From positions 1 through 64,000 of the forward strand of contig WGNC01000009.1 of NCBI GenBank assembly GCA_016124745.1: DNA of 64,000 nucleotides. The letters run 5' to 3'. Below the pieces are notes generated by a model, which did no database searches, was not told the DNA's origin, and worked only from the letters and a program-made list of their open reading frames with translations. The translations under genes were made by a program, and so were the position numbers. How positions within the stretch are numbered: position 1 is the stretch's first letter; each line of letters starts with the position of its first letter. Below, piece after piece: positions 16,653-24,692 of the stretch. The DNA comes from Thiobacillus sp. (GTDB taxonomy: Bacteria; Pseudomonadota; Gammaproteobacteria; Burkholderiales; Thiobacillaceae).

Positions 16653-17059
16653 TGCCGCGATCCGCCCTGCTGACCCAGGCTGCACGCCCGCTCTACTGGC
16701 TCATGCTCGCCGCCGCCGTGTGGATTCTGCTGCGCGGACACAACGCGCCCGGCGGCGGATTCATCGGAGGATTGGTGGCGGTCGCCGGTAGCAGTCTGCT
16801 CGCCATCACCCTGGGCCCTGCCGTCGCGCGCCGTCTGCAGCCGCTGGCACCGCTGCCGCTCGCCATGTCGGGTGTCGGACTTGCCCTGCTGGCAGGTCTC
16901 GCTGGCGTCGCCACGGGGATGCCTTTCCTCACCCATGTGTGGACGGACATGGGACTGTCGACCGTGATGCTGTTCGATGTGGGCGTGTTTCTGGCCGTGT
17001 GGGGCGCACTCACCGGCTATGTCTTCGCATTGCTCGATAACGGGAGGCAGACACCATGA
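16649..17059 (+). CDS. mrpB: Mrp/Mnh antiporter subunit B
   Basis: A 136-residue membrane protein with about four hydrophobic helices. The MrpB signature [15 protein letters not shown] is at residues 30-44 and the conserved LTHVWTD lies near 90. It is a structural subunit of the Mrp Na+/H+ antiporter. It starts inside the MrpA stop and overlaps MrpC by 4 bases, so the stoichiometric partners are translationally coupled. Confidence 0.93.
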   Translation: MMPRSALLTQAARPLYWLMLAAAVWILLRGHNAPGGGFIGGLVAVAGSSLLAITLGPAVARRLQPLAPLPLAMSGVGLALLAGLAGVATGMPFLTHVWTDMGLSTVMLFDVGVFLAVWGALTGYVFALLDNGRQTP

Positions 17060-17439
17060 GCCTCATGCTCATGCTCGGCATCAGCCTGACGGTTGCGGCC
17101 GGGGTGCTGCTTGCGCTCTCGCGCGATCTCTTCCGTCTGATTGTGGGGCTGGCGGTGCTGGGCAGCGCGACCAACCTGATCGTCTTCATGGCGGCGCGCC
17201 CCGGCAGTCTCATTCCGCCGTTGGTCGAGGCCGGGACGCAACAGCTGTCCACGGCTGCCGCCAATCCCCTGCCGCAGGCACTGGTGCTGACCGCCATCGT
17301 GATCGGCTTCGCATTGCTGTGCTTTGCACTGGTACTGGGCGCCTGGCTTGCCGGCAACAGCGCGGGCGATGCAGACCAGTTGCGCGACGCCGAGCCGGCC
17401 GCCACCGATGCGGTCAAACCGCCCGTGCTGGAGCCATGA
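17056..17439 (+). CDS. mrpC: Mrp/Mnh antiporter subunit C
   Basis: A 127-residue NuoK-like subunit with three membrane helices. The [14 protein letters not shown] region and the [16 protein letters not shown] motif, with its conserved proline and isoleucines, are typical of MrpC/MnhC. The last 25 residues are hydrophilic and acidic ([10 protein letters not shown] onwards), longer than in most homologues. It overlaps both neighbours by 4 bases. Confidence 0.93.
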   Translation: MSLMLMLGISLTVAAGVLLALSRDLFRLIVGLAVLGSATNLIVFMAARPGSLIPPLVEAGTQQLSTAAANPLPQALVLTAIVIGFALLCFALVLGAWLAGNSAGDADQLRDAEPAATDAVKPPVLEP

Positions 17440-18920
17440 TGCTGGTGCTGAGCCCATTGCTCGTTCCGCTAATCACCGCCCTGCTGACGGCGCTGCTCGC
17501 GCGGCATGCTGCGATGCAAACGCGTGTGAGCGTGCTGGGGGCGGCCACACAACTCATCTTCGCCGCGATGCTGCTGATCGACGTCCTGCAAGGTGGCCGC
17601 CAATCGGTGGCACTCGGCAACTGGCCGCTTCCCTATGCGATCGAATTCGCAGCCGATGCGCTCAGTGCCGCCATGGTGCTGATTGCCGCGCTGCTTGGCT
17701 TCGCCACCGTGCTGTTCGGTCGGCACTGGAACGAGACCGGAATGGGGATGCCCGGCCTGCAACCCCTGCTGCATGGCTTGCTGGCTGCAACCGCGGCCGT
17801 GTTTCTGGCGGCCGACCTGTTCAACCTCTACGTCTGGTTCGAACTCATGCTGATCAGCGTGCTCGGCTTGCTCGTGCTGGGCGGCAAGCGACGGCATGGC
17901 GACGCGGCGTTCAAGTATTTCGCGGTGAGCATGCTGGGCACGCTACTCATGCTCGGCGCGGTGGGCATGATTTACGGCGCCACGGGCCATCTCAATTTCA
18001 GTGCGCTCCGCGCAGCTTCCATCCAGCCTGGTCTGGCCGGTGCGTTGCCCGCTTACATCGGCTTGCTGCTGCTCGCTGTCCTGCTCAAGGCCGGTGCGTT
18101 CCCGTTGTTCGCCTGGCTGCCGGCCAGCTACCACACCTTGCCGGCGCCGCTGCTGGCATTGGTGGGCGGGCTGCTGACCAAGGTCGCCGCCTATGTACTG
18201 TTGCGGCTGCTGGCTGATGTCTTTGTCGCCACGCCCGGCGTGCTGATCGAGGCACTCGGCTGGCTGGCGTTGGCCACCATGCTGAGCGGCGTGCTGGGCG
18301 CCGCCTACCATTGGGACCTCCGGCGCATCCTCGCTTTTCACATCGTCAGTCAGATTGGCTATCTGCTGTTCGGTATTGCGCTCGCTACGCCGGCAGGTGC
18401 GGCGGGCACCGTCTTTTTCCTGCTCCACAACATCCTGGTCAAGGCCGCGCTGTTCCTGATTGCCGGCCTGATGTGGGCGTCGGCCGGACACTATGATTTG
18501 CGCCGCATCGGTGGCCTCTATCTGGCGCGTCCGCTGCTGGCAGTGCTGTTCCTGGTGAGTGCGTTTTCACTGGTTGGGGTGCCGCCCACCACGGGCTTCT
18601 GGGGCAAGTTCCTGCTGCTCAGGGAGGCATTTGACCAGGGCCGCTACGTCTGGGGCGGGGTGGCGTTGGCGGTCGGCTTGCTGACGCTGTACTCGATGAG
18701 CAAGATCTGGGTGGAGGGGTTCTGGAAACCCCATCCGATGCAGCAGCCCGATCATGGGCCGGCCCAGCTTCGGCCGGCGGCAACGGCGTTGCCGGCCACT
18801 GCGTACACAGCCGTGATGCTGCTTTCCCTGGTCATCCTGATCATGGGCATTTTTCCGGACCCGTTCATTCGCTATGTGGATGCCGCAACGGCACGCTTCT
18901 GGACAGGAGCCTTGCGATGA
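17436..18920 (+). CDS. mrpD: Mrp/Mnh antiporter subunit D
   Basis: A 494-residue NuoN/NuoM-like proton-translocating subunit of the Mrp complex with about 14 membrane segments. Conserved features include LFNLYVWFELMLIS with the key glutamate (about residue 135), LLKAGAFPLFAWLPASYH (about 220) and HNILVKAALFLIAGL (about 335). The start ATGATG at 17436 overlaps the MrpC stop. It is full length and appears intact. Together with MrpA it forms the ion-translocating core. Confidence 0.95.
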   Translation: MMLVLSPLLVPLITALLTALLARHAAMQTRVSVLGAATQLIFAAMLLIDVLQGGRQSVALGNWPLPYAIEFAADALSAAMVLIAALLGFATVLFGRHWNETGMGMPGLQPLLHGLLAATAAVFLAADLFNLYVWFELMLISVLGLLVLGGKRRHGDAAFKYFAVSMLGTLLMLGAVGMIYGATGHLNFSALRAASIQPGLAGALPAYIGLLLLAVLLKAGAFPLFAWLPASYHTLPAPLLALVGGLLTKVAAYVLLRLLADVFVATPGVLIEALGWLALATMLSGVLGAAYHWDLRRILAFHIVSQIGYLLFGIALATPAGAAGTVFFLLHNILVKAALFLIAGLMWASAGHYDLRRIGGLYLARPLLAVLFLVSAFSLVGVPPTTGFWGKFLLLREAFDQGRYVWGGVALAVGLLTLYSMSKIWVEGFWKPHPMQQPDHGPAQLRPAATALPATAYTAVMLLSLVILIMGIFPDPFIRYVDAATARFWTGALR

Positions 18921-19252
18921 ACAGGCTGTGGGCACTCGGTCGGCTGGGTACGAACTTTCTGCGGGAGGCGATCCGCTCCGGCTGGACGACGGCGCTCATC
19001 ATTCTGCGCGGCGACAAGGCGTTGCAGCCGGGCTTCGTGCACATGCCCTATGGTGATTTGAGCGACACAGCCGCCAATTTTCTTGCCGCGCTCGTCACCC
19101 TGACACCCGGAACCACGACCGTGGACATCGATCTCGAGCGCAGGGAATTGCGGTTGCATCTGCTCGATGCCAGACAGGCCGAGGCAAGTCTGGCATCGAT
19201 CCGGCGCGATTTTCTGCTGCCTGTTCGCACTCTGTTCGGAGGCAGGCCATGA
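18917..19252 (+). CDS. mrpE: Mrp/Mnh antiporter subunit E, short form
   Basis: A 111-residue protein matching the C-terminal two thirds of MrpE (VHMPYGDLSD, TLTPGTTTVDID are characteristic). Typical MrpE proteins have about 160 residues with an N-terminal pair of membrane helices. Here the protein begins directly before the NFLREAIRSGWTTALII segment, so that helical hairpin is missing. No extra coding sequence lies upstream in this frame because the mrpD stop is 4 bases inside the start. The short form may be a lineage feature and not damage, since the operon is otherwise intact. Confidence 0.88.
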   Translation: MNRLWALGRLGTNFLREAIRSGWTTALIILRGDKALQPGFVHMPYGDLSDTAANFLAALVTLTPGTTTVDIDLERRELRLHLLDARQAEASLASIRRDFLLPVRTLFGGRP

Positions 19253-19527
19253 CGCTTCTGATGGTATTCGCGCTGGCAGCGGGTGTGAGCGCCCTGATGG
19301 GGGTGTACCGGCTGCTTGCCGGTCCCACGGACACCGACCGGGTGGTGGGCCTGGAAATCCTGTTTTCGGTGGCCATCGTGCTGAGCCTGATAGCCGCCTG
19401 GGTCAGCGGCAGAACGGTGTATCTGGATGTGGCTATCGGCCTTGCGCTGGTGGGTTTTGTCGCGACGCTTGCGTGGTCCAGACTGATCCAGGGCGACGCA
19501 CCCGACGACGAGAAGGGTGTCTCGTGA
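19249..19527 (+). CDS. mrpF: Mrp/Mnh antiporter subunit F
   Basis: A 92-residue subunit with three predicted membrane helices. The conserved GPTDTDRVVGLE segment at about residues 25-36 identifies MrpF/MnhF. It overlaps MrpE by 4 bases and MrpG by one base (TGATG). It is a small accessory subunit required for assembly of the antiporter. Confidence 0.93.
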   Translation: MTLLMVFALAAGVSALMGVYRLLAGPTDTDRVVGLEILFSVAIVLSLIAAWVSGRTVYLDVAIGLALVGFVATLAWSRLIQGDAPDDEKGVS

Positions 19528-19829
19528 TGACGAGTCTGATTGGCGGGGGAATCTGCACGCTGGCGATGATCATCTTGGTGATCGCCGCCGTCGGCATCCT
19601 GCGCTTGCCCGATGCCCTGGCGCGTCAGCATGCCGCGACCAAGGCAGCCACGCTCGCGGTGTCGCTGTTTGCGCTGGGGCTGGGGCTGGCAGTGGGCGAG
19701 GTGGCGTGGACCTGGCGTTTACTGGTGCTGGTGGCGATCCTGTTGATGACCCTGCCATTGGCCTCCCATGCCCTGGCGCGCGCCGGGATCACGGAGCGTG
19801 AACAGAAGAACCAGATGCCCACGTCCTAG
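19527..19829 (+). CDS. mrpG: Mrp/Mnh antiporter subunit G
   Basis: A 100-residue membrane protein with three helices. The MrpG motif VGILRLPDALARQHAATKAAT at residues 22-42 is clear. The ATG at 19527 shares its first base with the MrpF stop. It is the last gene of the nine-gene overlapping run that starts with the PAP2 phosphatase. It ends 53 bases before the convergent SulP gene; no clear terminator was found between them. Confidence 0.92.
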   Translation: MTSLIGGGICTLAMIILVIAAVGILRLPDALARQHAATKAATLAVSLFALGLGLAVGEVAWTWRLLVLVAILLMTLPLASHALARAGITEREQKNQMPTS

Positions 19830-19882
19830 TATGGCGCGCCCGCTGCGGAAAGCAGGCATGGGCATGCCGCTTCAGCATGCGA

Positions 19883-21535
19883 TCAGTACACAGCGGGAGG
19901 CGCCGTGGAAGCTGCGTCGGTGATTTCGGCCAGCACATCGAGCACGCTGACCGACGCATCCTGCTGCCCCAGCTTGTCCAACAGCCCGAACTGCTGCAGC
20001 TTGTGCGCCAGCCGCGGATTGGCCTCGCATACCCGCACGCGGATGTGGCGCTGCTGGAAATGTCGTACCACGTCGGCGAGCGCCTGCATGGCCGTGGCAT
20101 CGACGAAGGGCACCCGTCCCAGCCTGAGAACCACCACGCGCGCCTGGTCGTGCAGGCCGGCCAGGGTGCGCTCGAAGGTCGCGGCGGCGCCGAAGAACAG
20201 GGGGCCGTCGATCGAGTAGATCTGCACGCCGGCCGGCACCCCGACCGGACATAACGCGGCCAGGCTGGCTTCGCTCTCGCCCTCGATGCGGACGGTTTCG
20301 CTCATGCGCTTCATGAACAGCAGCGCGGCCAGCAGCACGCCGACGTTGACGGCGATGACGAGGTCGGCGAACACCGTGAGCAGGAAGGTGATGAGCAGCA
20401 GCACCTTGTCGTTGGTCGGCGCATGGCGAAGCAGGTCGCTGAAATGACGCGCCTCGCTCATGTTCCACGCCACCACGAACAGAATGGCAGCCAGCACCGC
20501 CAGCGGGATATGGGCCGCCAGTGGCGCCAGCGCGACGATGACGGCGAGCAGGGTCAGCGCGTGCACGATGCTGGCGAGCGGGCTGTCGCCGCCGTTGCGG
20601 ATATTGGTCGCGGTGCGGGCGATCGCGCCGGTGGCGGCAAAGCCGCCGAACAAGGGGCTGGCGATATTGGCGATGCCCTGGCCGACCAGTTCCTGATTGG
20701 GGTCGTGACGCGTGCCCGCCATGCCGTCGGCAACGACTGCGCACAGCAGGGACTCGATCGCACCCAGCATGGCAATGGTGAAGGCCGGACCCAGCAGTTC
20801 GAGTACGCGTGCGAAGCTGACCTGCGGCAGATGCAGTTCGGGCAGGCCCGAAGGAATGCCGCCGAATGCGCTGCCGATGGTGGCGACCCCGGCGAACTGG
20901 AAGTGAGCCTGCACTGCGGTGGCCGCGAGCATGGCGATGAGCGGGCTGGGGATGCGGCGGGTGAAACGCGGGGCAATCACCACGACGGCGAGGGCGGCCA
21001 GGGAAAGCAGGGTGGTCGGCCAATGCAGGCCAGGCATGGCGTCGACCAGTACCGCCAGTTTCTCATGGAAATGAGGGCCGGATGCAGCGGGATGCAGGCC
21101 CAAAAAATCCTTCCATTGGCCGACCCAGATGATGACCGCGATGCCGGTGGTAAAGCCGGTGATGACCGGGGTGGGGATGAAGCGGATGATGCCGCCCAGC
21201 TTGACCAGGCCCATTGCTAGCAGGATCAGCCCGGCCATGAGGCTGGCAATCTGCAGGCCGTCGATGCCGTATTTCGCGGTGATGCCGGCCAGAATGACAA
21301 TGAAGGCTCCGGTCGGGCCGCTGATCGAGACCCTTGAACTGCCGAACAGCGCGGCCAGCAGGCCGGCTACGATGCCCGTGTAGATGCCCTGTTCCGGACG
21401 GGCACCGCTGGCAATCGCGAAGGCCATCGCCAGCGGCAGCGCCACGACGCCGACGACGAGGCCTGCGCCGAGGTTGCGCATCAGGTGGCGCCTCTGGAAT
21501 AACCCGGCTCGCCAGGATTCCAGTGCGGCGATCAT
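19883..21535 (-). CDS. SulP-family anion transporter with STAS domain (second copy)
   Basis: A 550-residue SulP/SLC26-type carrier, close to the usual family length. The signature VVALPLAMAFAIASG at about residue 30 starts the membrane domain, and SISGPTGAFIVILAG and NQELVGQGIANI are conserved. A STAS domain occupies about residues 430-545. It is the last gene of a five-gene minus-strand operon and lies 9 bases after a gamma-carbonic-anhydrase-like gene. That context and its size resemble BicA-type sodium-dependent bicarbonate transporters, but sulfate transport is equally compatible with sequence. It converges on the Mrp operon, which could supply a sodium gradient. Confidence 0.9.
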   Translation of the reverse strand: MIAALESWRAGLFQRRHLMRNLGAGLVVGVVALPLAMAFAIASGARPEQGIYTGIVAGLLAALFGSSRVSISGPTGAFIVILAGITAKYGIDGLQIASLMAGLILLAMGLVKLGGIIRFIPTPVITGFTTGIAVIIWVGQWKDFLGLHPAASGPHFHEKLAVLVDAMPGLHWPTTLLSLAALAVVVIAPRFTRRIPSPLIAMLAATAVQAHFQFAGVATIGSAFGGIPSGLPELHLPQVSFARVLELLGPAFTIAMLGAIESLLCAVVADGMAGTRHDPNQELVGQGIANIASPLFGGFAATGAIARTATNIRNGGDSPLASIVHALTLLAVIVALAPLAAHIPLAVLAAILFVVAWNMSEARHFSDLLRHAPTNDKVLLLITFLLTVFADLVIAVNVGVLLAALLFMKRMSETVRIEGESEASLAALCPVGVPAGVQIYSIDGPLFFGAAATFERTLAGLHDQARVVVLRLGRVPFVDATAMQALADVVRHFQQRHIRVRVCEANPRLAHKLQQFGLLDKLGQQDASVSVLDVLAEITDAASTAPPAVY

Positions 21536-21544
21536 GCAGACTTC

Positions 21545-22105
21545 TTAGAACTCATTGCGGATGCGCTTGTAGCCCTTGACCAGTTCGTTGTTGGCCTGGG
21601 TCACGCTTTCGGAAAAGCTCGCCGCGTCGGGCGTCACGCGTTCGATCGTGGCCAGTTCGGCATCGGAGTGAATGTTTGCGGTAGACGGGATGTAGAAGCT
21701 GTGGGGGACTTCGCAGCCTTCCACCACGGAGTTGTGACGAATCACCGAATGGCTGCCGACCACGCAGTTGAACAGGACGGAATTGAAACCCACGAATACA
21801 TTGTCACCCACGGTGCACGGGCCGTGAACGATGGAGCGGTGGGCGATGGAGGTGCCCTTGCCGATGGTCACGCCGCCACCAGCCTTGCAATGGATGACCA
21901 CACCGTCCTGGATGTTGGAATTTGCGCCGATGACGATGGGCTCCATCTCGCCATTTTCATCGACTTCGTCGGCGCGGATCACCGCATAGGGACCAATGAA
22001 GACGTTCTCTTCGACGACGACCTTGCCGCACAGGATGGCGGTGGGGTCGACAAAGGCGCTGTCGTGGACCACGGGCAAATGCCCGGAGGGGTTCCTGCGA
22101 ATCAT
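21545..22105 (-). CDS. Gamma-carbonic-anhydrase-like hexapeptide-repeat protein
   Basis: A 186-residue left-handed beta-helix protein with repeated I/V-x-x-x-x hexapeptides through residues 15-140. The putative metal ligands of gamma carbonic anhydrases are in place: H in GVVIHCKAGGG and two in TSIAHRSIVHG. Such proteins (CamH/CcmM-like) may hydrate CO2, but not all are active. The ATG at 22105 follows TTGGAG; an upstream TTG would add four residues. Its neighbours are a SulP carrier downstream and a universal stress protein upstream, so a role in inorganic carbon supply is a reasonable inference. The last 40 residues are helical. Confidence 0.85.
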   Translation of the reverse strand: MIRRNPSGHLPVVHDSAFVDPTAILCGKVVVEENVFIGPYAVIRADEVDENGEMEPIVIGANSNIQDGVVIHCKAGGGVTIGKGTSIAHRSIVHGPCTVGDNVFVGFNSVLFNCVVGSHSVIRHNSVVEGCEVPHSFYIPSTANIHSDAELATIERVTPDAASFSESVTQANNELVKGYKRIRNEF

Positions 22106-22123
22106 GTGAATCTCCAATATGCG

Positions 22124-22157
22124 AAAGGCCGTACGGGATTATCCCGCACGGCCCTTG
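22124..22157 (-). terminator. Stem-loop between the Usp and gamma-CA genes
   Basis: AAGGCCGT at 22125-22132 pairs with ACGGCCCTT at 22148-22156, with an inner CGGGAT/ATCCCG stem. In the direction of the minus-strand operon only TTT follows, so it may be an attenuator or a processing element and not a strong terminator. Confidence 0.5.
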
Positions 22158-22243
22158 ATTTGTGGTGCTCGGGTCTGGGGCAGGTGATTCCGCATGGACT
22201 TTCAGCCCGGCGGACACAAGCGCCCACAGTGGATCGGCGTGCT

Positions 22244-23083
22244 TTAGGGTTTGACCACCAGGACCGGGCAGTTTGCGTTACCGATGACGCGCTCGGCCAC
22301 GCTGCCCAGCAGGATTCTCTTCAGGCCGGTTCGGCCGTGACTGCCCACGACGATGAGGTCGGCACCTGCCTCTTCTGCGGCCTTGACGATGGCCTCGTCG
22401 GGACGGCCTTCCACCACGCGGCCCTCGACCTGCAGTCCCAGGCCTTTCAGGCGTTCCACCTTGGCGGCCACCGCCTGCTCGGCCGCCTCGCGTCGTTCCT
22501 CACTATGGCTGCTGGTAACGACGGAGACCACGCTGATCGGCAGACCGGCCTGTTTGGCAAGGTGTCCCGCAGCGCGTGCGGCAGCTTCGCTGTAGGGAGA
22601 ACCGTCGGTTGCCAGCAGGATGTGTTTCTCCCACAGGTGTGCGGGGCGCGGGGCGACCAGCACCGGGCAGGTGGCGTGACCGACTACCCTGGCCGTGGCC
22701 TCGCCCACCATCACGCGCGCCAGGCCGCGCTTGCCGCGCCGGCCCATGACGATGATGTCGGCGCCCAGTTCATCGGCTGCCGCGACGATTCCCTGTGCGG
22801 GGTCCGCCGCCTCGTAGGTGGTCGTTTCGGCGTCGCCGCCGGTTTCCGCTTCGAAGGATGCGAGTGCCTCGCGGGCACGTTTTTCGGCCTCTTCCTGCAG
22901 ATTGGGGACCAGGGTGCTGTATTCAGGATTGTTGAGCGCGATGGACAGGCCGGTCAGGTGGGCGCCGTGCGACTTGGCCAGCGCGATGCCGGTGCGGATG
23001 GCGCCGGCGGAATAGTCGGAGCCGTCGGTGGCGACCAGAACCTTGTTCAGTACGCCGCTCTCGGAAAAGGTTTTGCTAGTCAT
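22244..23083 (-). CDS. Tandem universal stress protein (two Usp domains)
   Basis: A 279-residue cytoplasmic protein made of two UspA domains (about residues 10-145 and 150-279). Each starts with a KVLVATDGS/HILLATDGS strand and ends with an ATP-binding G-x2-G-x9-G pattern (GRRGKRGLARVMVGE and GSHGRTGLKRILLGS). ATP-binding Usp proteins often act as regulators of stress responses or of transporters. It lies between the TSUP transporter and the gamma-CA/SulP pair. GAGGA lies just before the ATG. Its specific target is unknown; regulation of the neighbouring carriers is speculation. Confidence 0.9.
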   Translation of the reverse strand: MTSKTFSESGVLNKVLVATDGSDYSAGAIRTGIALAKSHGAHLTGLSIALNNPEYSTLVPNLQEEAEKRAREALASFEAETGGDAETTTYEAADPAQGIVAAADELGADIIVMGRRGKRGLARVMVGEATARVVGHATCPVLVAPRPAHLWEKHILLATDGSPYSEAAARAAGHLAKQAGLPISVVSVVTSSHSEERREAAEQAVAAKVERLKGLGLQVEGRVVEGRPDEAIVKAAEEAGADLIVVGSHGRTGLKRILLGSVAERVIGNANCPVLVVKP

Positions 23084-23099
23084 GGGATTCCTCGCTCGA

Positions 23100-24197
23100 T
23101 CAGTCGGCCACGGCGCTGCGTGCCAGCACGGCCTGTTGTTCCTTGTGTGCCTTCATGCCCTTGACGAGAGCCGACAGCACCGTATACGCCCCCACCAGCA
23201 GCGCAACGGCCAGAATGGCATCTCCGCCGATCTTGAGCATTTTCACCATGTCCGCGGGAAGGGGCTCGATGAGGCCGAGCTGGCCGAGGTAGCCGGGAAT
23301 ATAGAAGAAGCGCGAGAACAGCACGGTCAGCATGATGACTGCCATGGTGAACTTGACCTGGTAGTCCTTGACGTAGGTGGTGCCGATCGCGCCCAGTTGC
23401 ACGCCGAACAGCGAGCCGAGCAGGATCAGCATGGCGAGGCGGATATCCACCACGCCTTCCAGACCATAGAAAATCGTGCCGCCGAGTCCCATGACGAAGG
23501 CAATGACGAGTTCGGTCGCGGACGCCATGATGGCTGGCAGCCCCAGGATGTAGATCATCGCCGGAACGCCTATGAAGCCGCCCACGGCGATGGCCGACGC
23601 CAGGAAACCCGTGGCGAAACCGATGGGTACGAGGAACAGCACCGAAAGCTCGGCCTGCGCGCCCTTCGAATAGATCATCGTGCCGGGAATCTTCACCGAC
23701 TGGACCCAGCGCGCAATCTTGGTGATCGGGGTCGCTTCTTCGCCCTGTCCGGCGTCATCGAGCGCTTTCAGCTTGCGGTAGTCCTTGAACACGAAGCCAC
23801 CGACGATGGCCAGCGTGACGACGAACATTGCCGACACATAGAGGTCGGTGCCGACCGCGCCGAAGGTGTTCTTGATGCTGGTCATCACATGCTTGCCGAA
23901 CAGCACGCCGGCTTCGGCAAACAGGCCGAGCACCAGCCCCAGCTTGACATCCACCTGGCCATATTTGTGACGCTTGACCGAACCCACGAGGGCTTTGGGA
24001 AACTTGTGGCAGATGTTGGACGCCACCGCGACGATGCCGGGCGCGCCCAGCGTCATCATCGCCGGGGTGAGGACGAACGCTCCGCCCGAGCCGATGAAGC
24101 CGGACACCATGCCACCGACGAAACCGACCAGTATCAGAAGAATGGCGGTGAGCGGCGTAATGTCGATAAAACTGATGAATTCCATGCCGTGTTCCAT
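23100..24197 (-). CDS. TSUP (TauE/SafE) family membrane transporter
   Basis: A 365-residue membrane protein of the sulfite exporter TauE/SafE family. The duplicated TSUP motifs are visible: GFVGGMVSGFIGSGGAFVLTPAMM near residue 30 and GFLASAIAVGGFIGVPAMIY in the second half. Members export or import sulfite, sulfonates or other small anions. In a sulfur oxidiser sulfite or sulfate handling is plausible. AAGGA precedes the ATG. A hydrophilic loop of about 40 residues (about 140-180) separates the two halves. It is the second gene of the minus-strand operon and is preceded by a small membrane protein only 9 bases away. Confidence 0.88.
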   Translation of the reverse strand: MEHGMEFISFIDITPLTAILLILVGFVGGMVSGFIGSGGAFVLTPAMMTLGAPGIVAVASNICHKFPKALVGSVKRHKYGQVDVKLGLVLGLFAEAGVLFGKHVMTSIKNTFGAVGTDLYVSAMFVVTLAIVGGFVFKDYRKLKALDDAGQGEEATPITKIARWVQSVKIPGTMIYSKGAQAELSVLFLVPIGFATGFLASAIAVGGFIGVPAMIYILGLPAIMASATELVIAFVMGLGGTIFYGLEGVVDIRLAMLILLGSLFGVQLGAIGTTYVKDYQVKFTMAVIMLTVLFSRFFYIPGYLGQLGLIEPLPADMVKMLKIGGDAILAVALLVGAYTVLSALVKGMKAHKEQQAVLARSAVAD

Positions 24198-24206
24198 GTT
24201 TTATCC

Positions 24207-24533
24207 TTATTTCTTTGCCTTGAGGCCGACCACGTCCCAGAACAGGCCGGTGAAGATGCCGTGCGTGTAGGAAAGGGCGAAGGCGAGGGCGATGGGTGCA
24301 AACACGTACCACCAGTTTCCTTCAATGAACGAGCCGTTTTCTGCGGCACACAATTCGGGGGTCGCCTTGTTGTAATACCGGGTGCCAGCGTCATCCAGAA
24401 CCCGGCAGGCATCCTGCGTGGTGTGCGCCAGACTCTCGAAACTTCCTGAATACTGAAACAAGAACCAGTACAACCCAGCGGTAATGGCGCCCCAGAAGAG
24501 CGCCTTGCCCAAAGTGGCTTGACTCACTGCCAT
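24207..24533 (-). CDS. Small two-helix membrane protein of unknown function
   Basis: A 108-residue protein I do not recognise. It has a hydrophobic helix near the N terminus (ALFWGAITAGLYWFLF), a polar middle with two cysteines (DACRVLDD and PELCAAEN), and a second hydrophobic helix (WWYVFAPIALAFALSY), then a lysine tail. The two cysteines flank what would be a periplasmic loop and could form a disulfide. The ATG at 24533 has GGGAG upstream. It lies 9 bases before the TSUP gene and heads the operon, so it may be an accessory subunit of that transporter. This is context inference only. Confidence 0.75.
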   Translation of the reverse strand: MAVSQATLGKALFWGAITAGLYWFLFQYSGSFESLAHTTQDACRVLDDAGTRYYNKATPELCAAENGSFIEGNWWYVFAPIALAFALSYTHGIFTGLFWDVVGLKAKK

Positions 24534-24605
24534 TTCCAACTCCCGGTGAAGAATGAATGAAGATAAAACGGACTTCAAAGACAAACACCCGGCGCGCGGG
24601 CATTG

Positions 24606-24627
24606 AATTTTGACGCAATTTTAACAT
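24606..24627. promoter_or_regulatory. Direct repeat resembling an OmpR/PhoB-family operator
   Basis: AATTTTGACGC (24606-24616) is followed immediately by AATTTTAACAT (24617-24627). This is an 11-base direct repeat, one helical turn apart, the geometry bound by dimers of OmpR-family response regulators. It lies between the divergent transporter operon and the response-regulator gene. Confidence 0.5.
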
Positions 24628-24692
24628 TCGGCGGCCTAAACTGATGGTTTCACGACGTGGCGCTGACCCAGGAAATGGAATCCGGAATTCCC

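Noticed and set aside
14403-19829. DabA/DabB-type inorganic carbon pump
   Set aside because: MrpA resembles DabB because both are NuoL-like, but subunits B to G follow in order and there is no DUF2309 (DabA) gene, so this is a Mrp antiporter.
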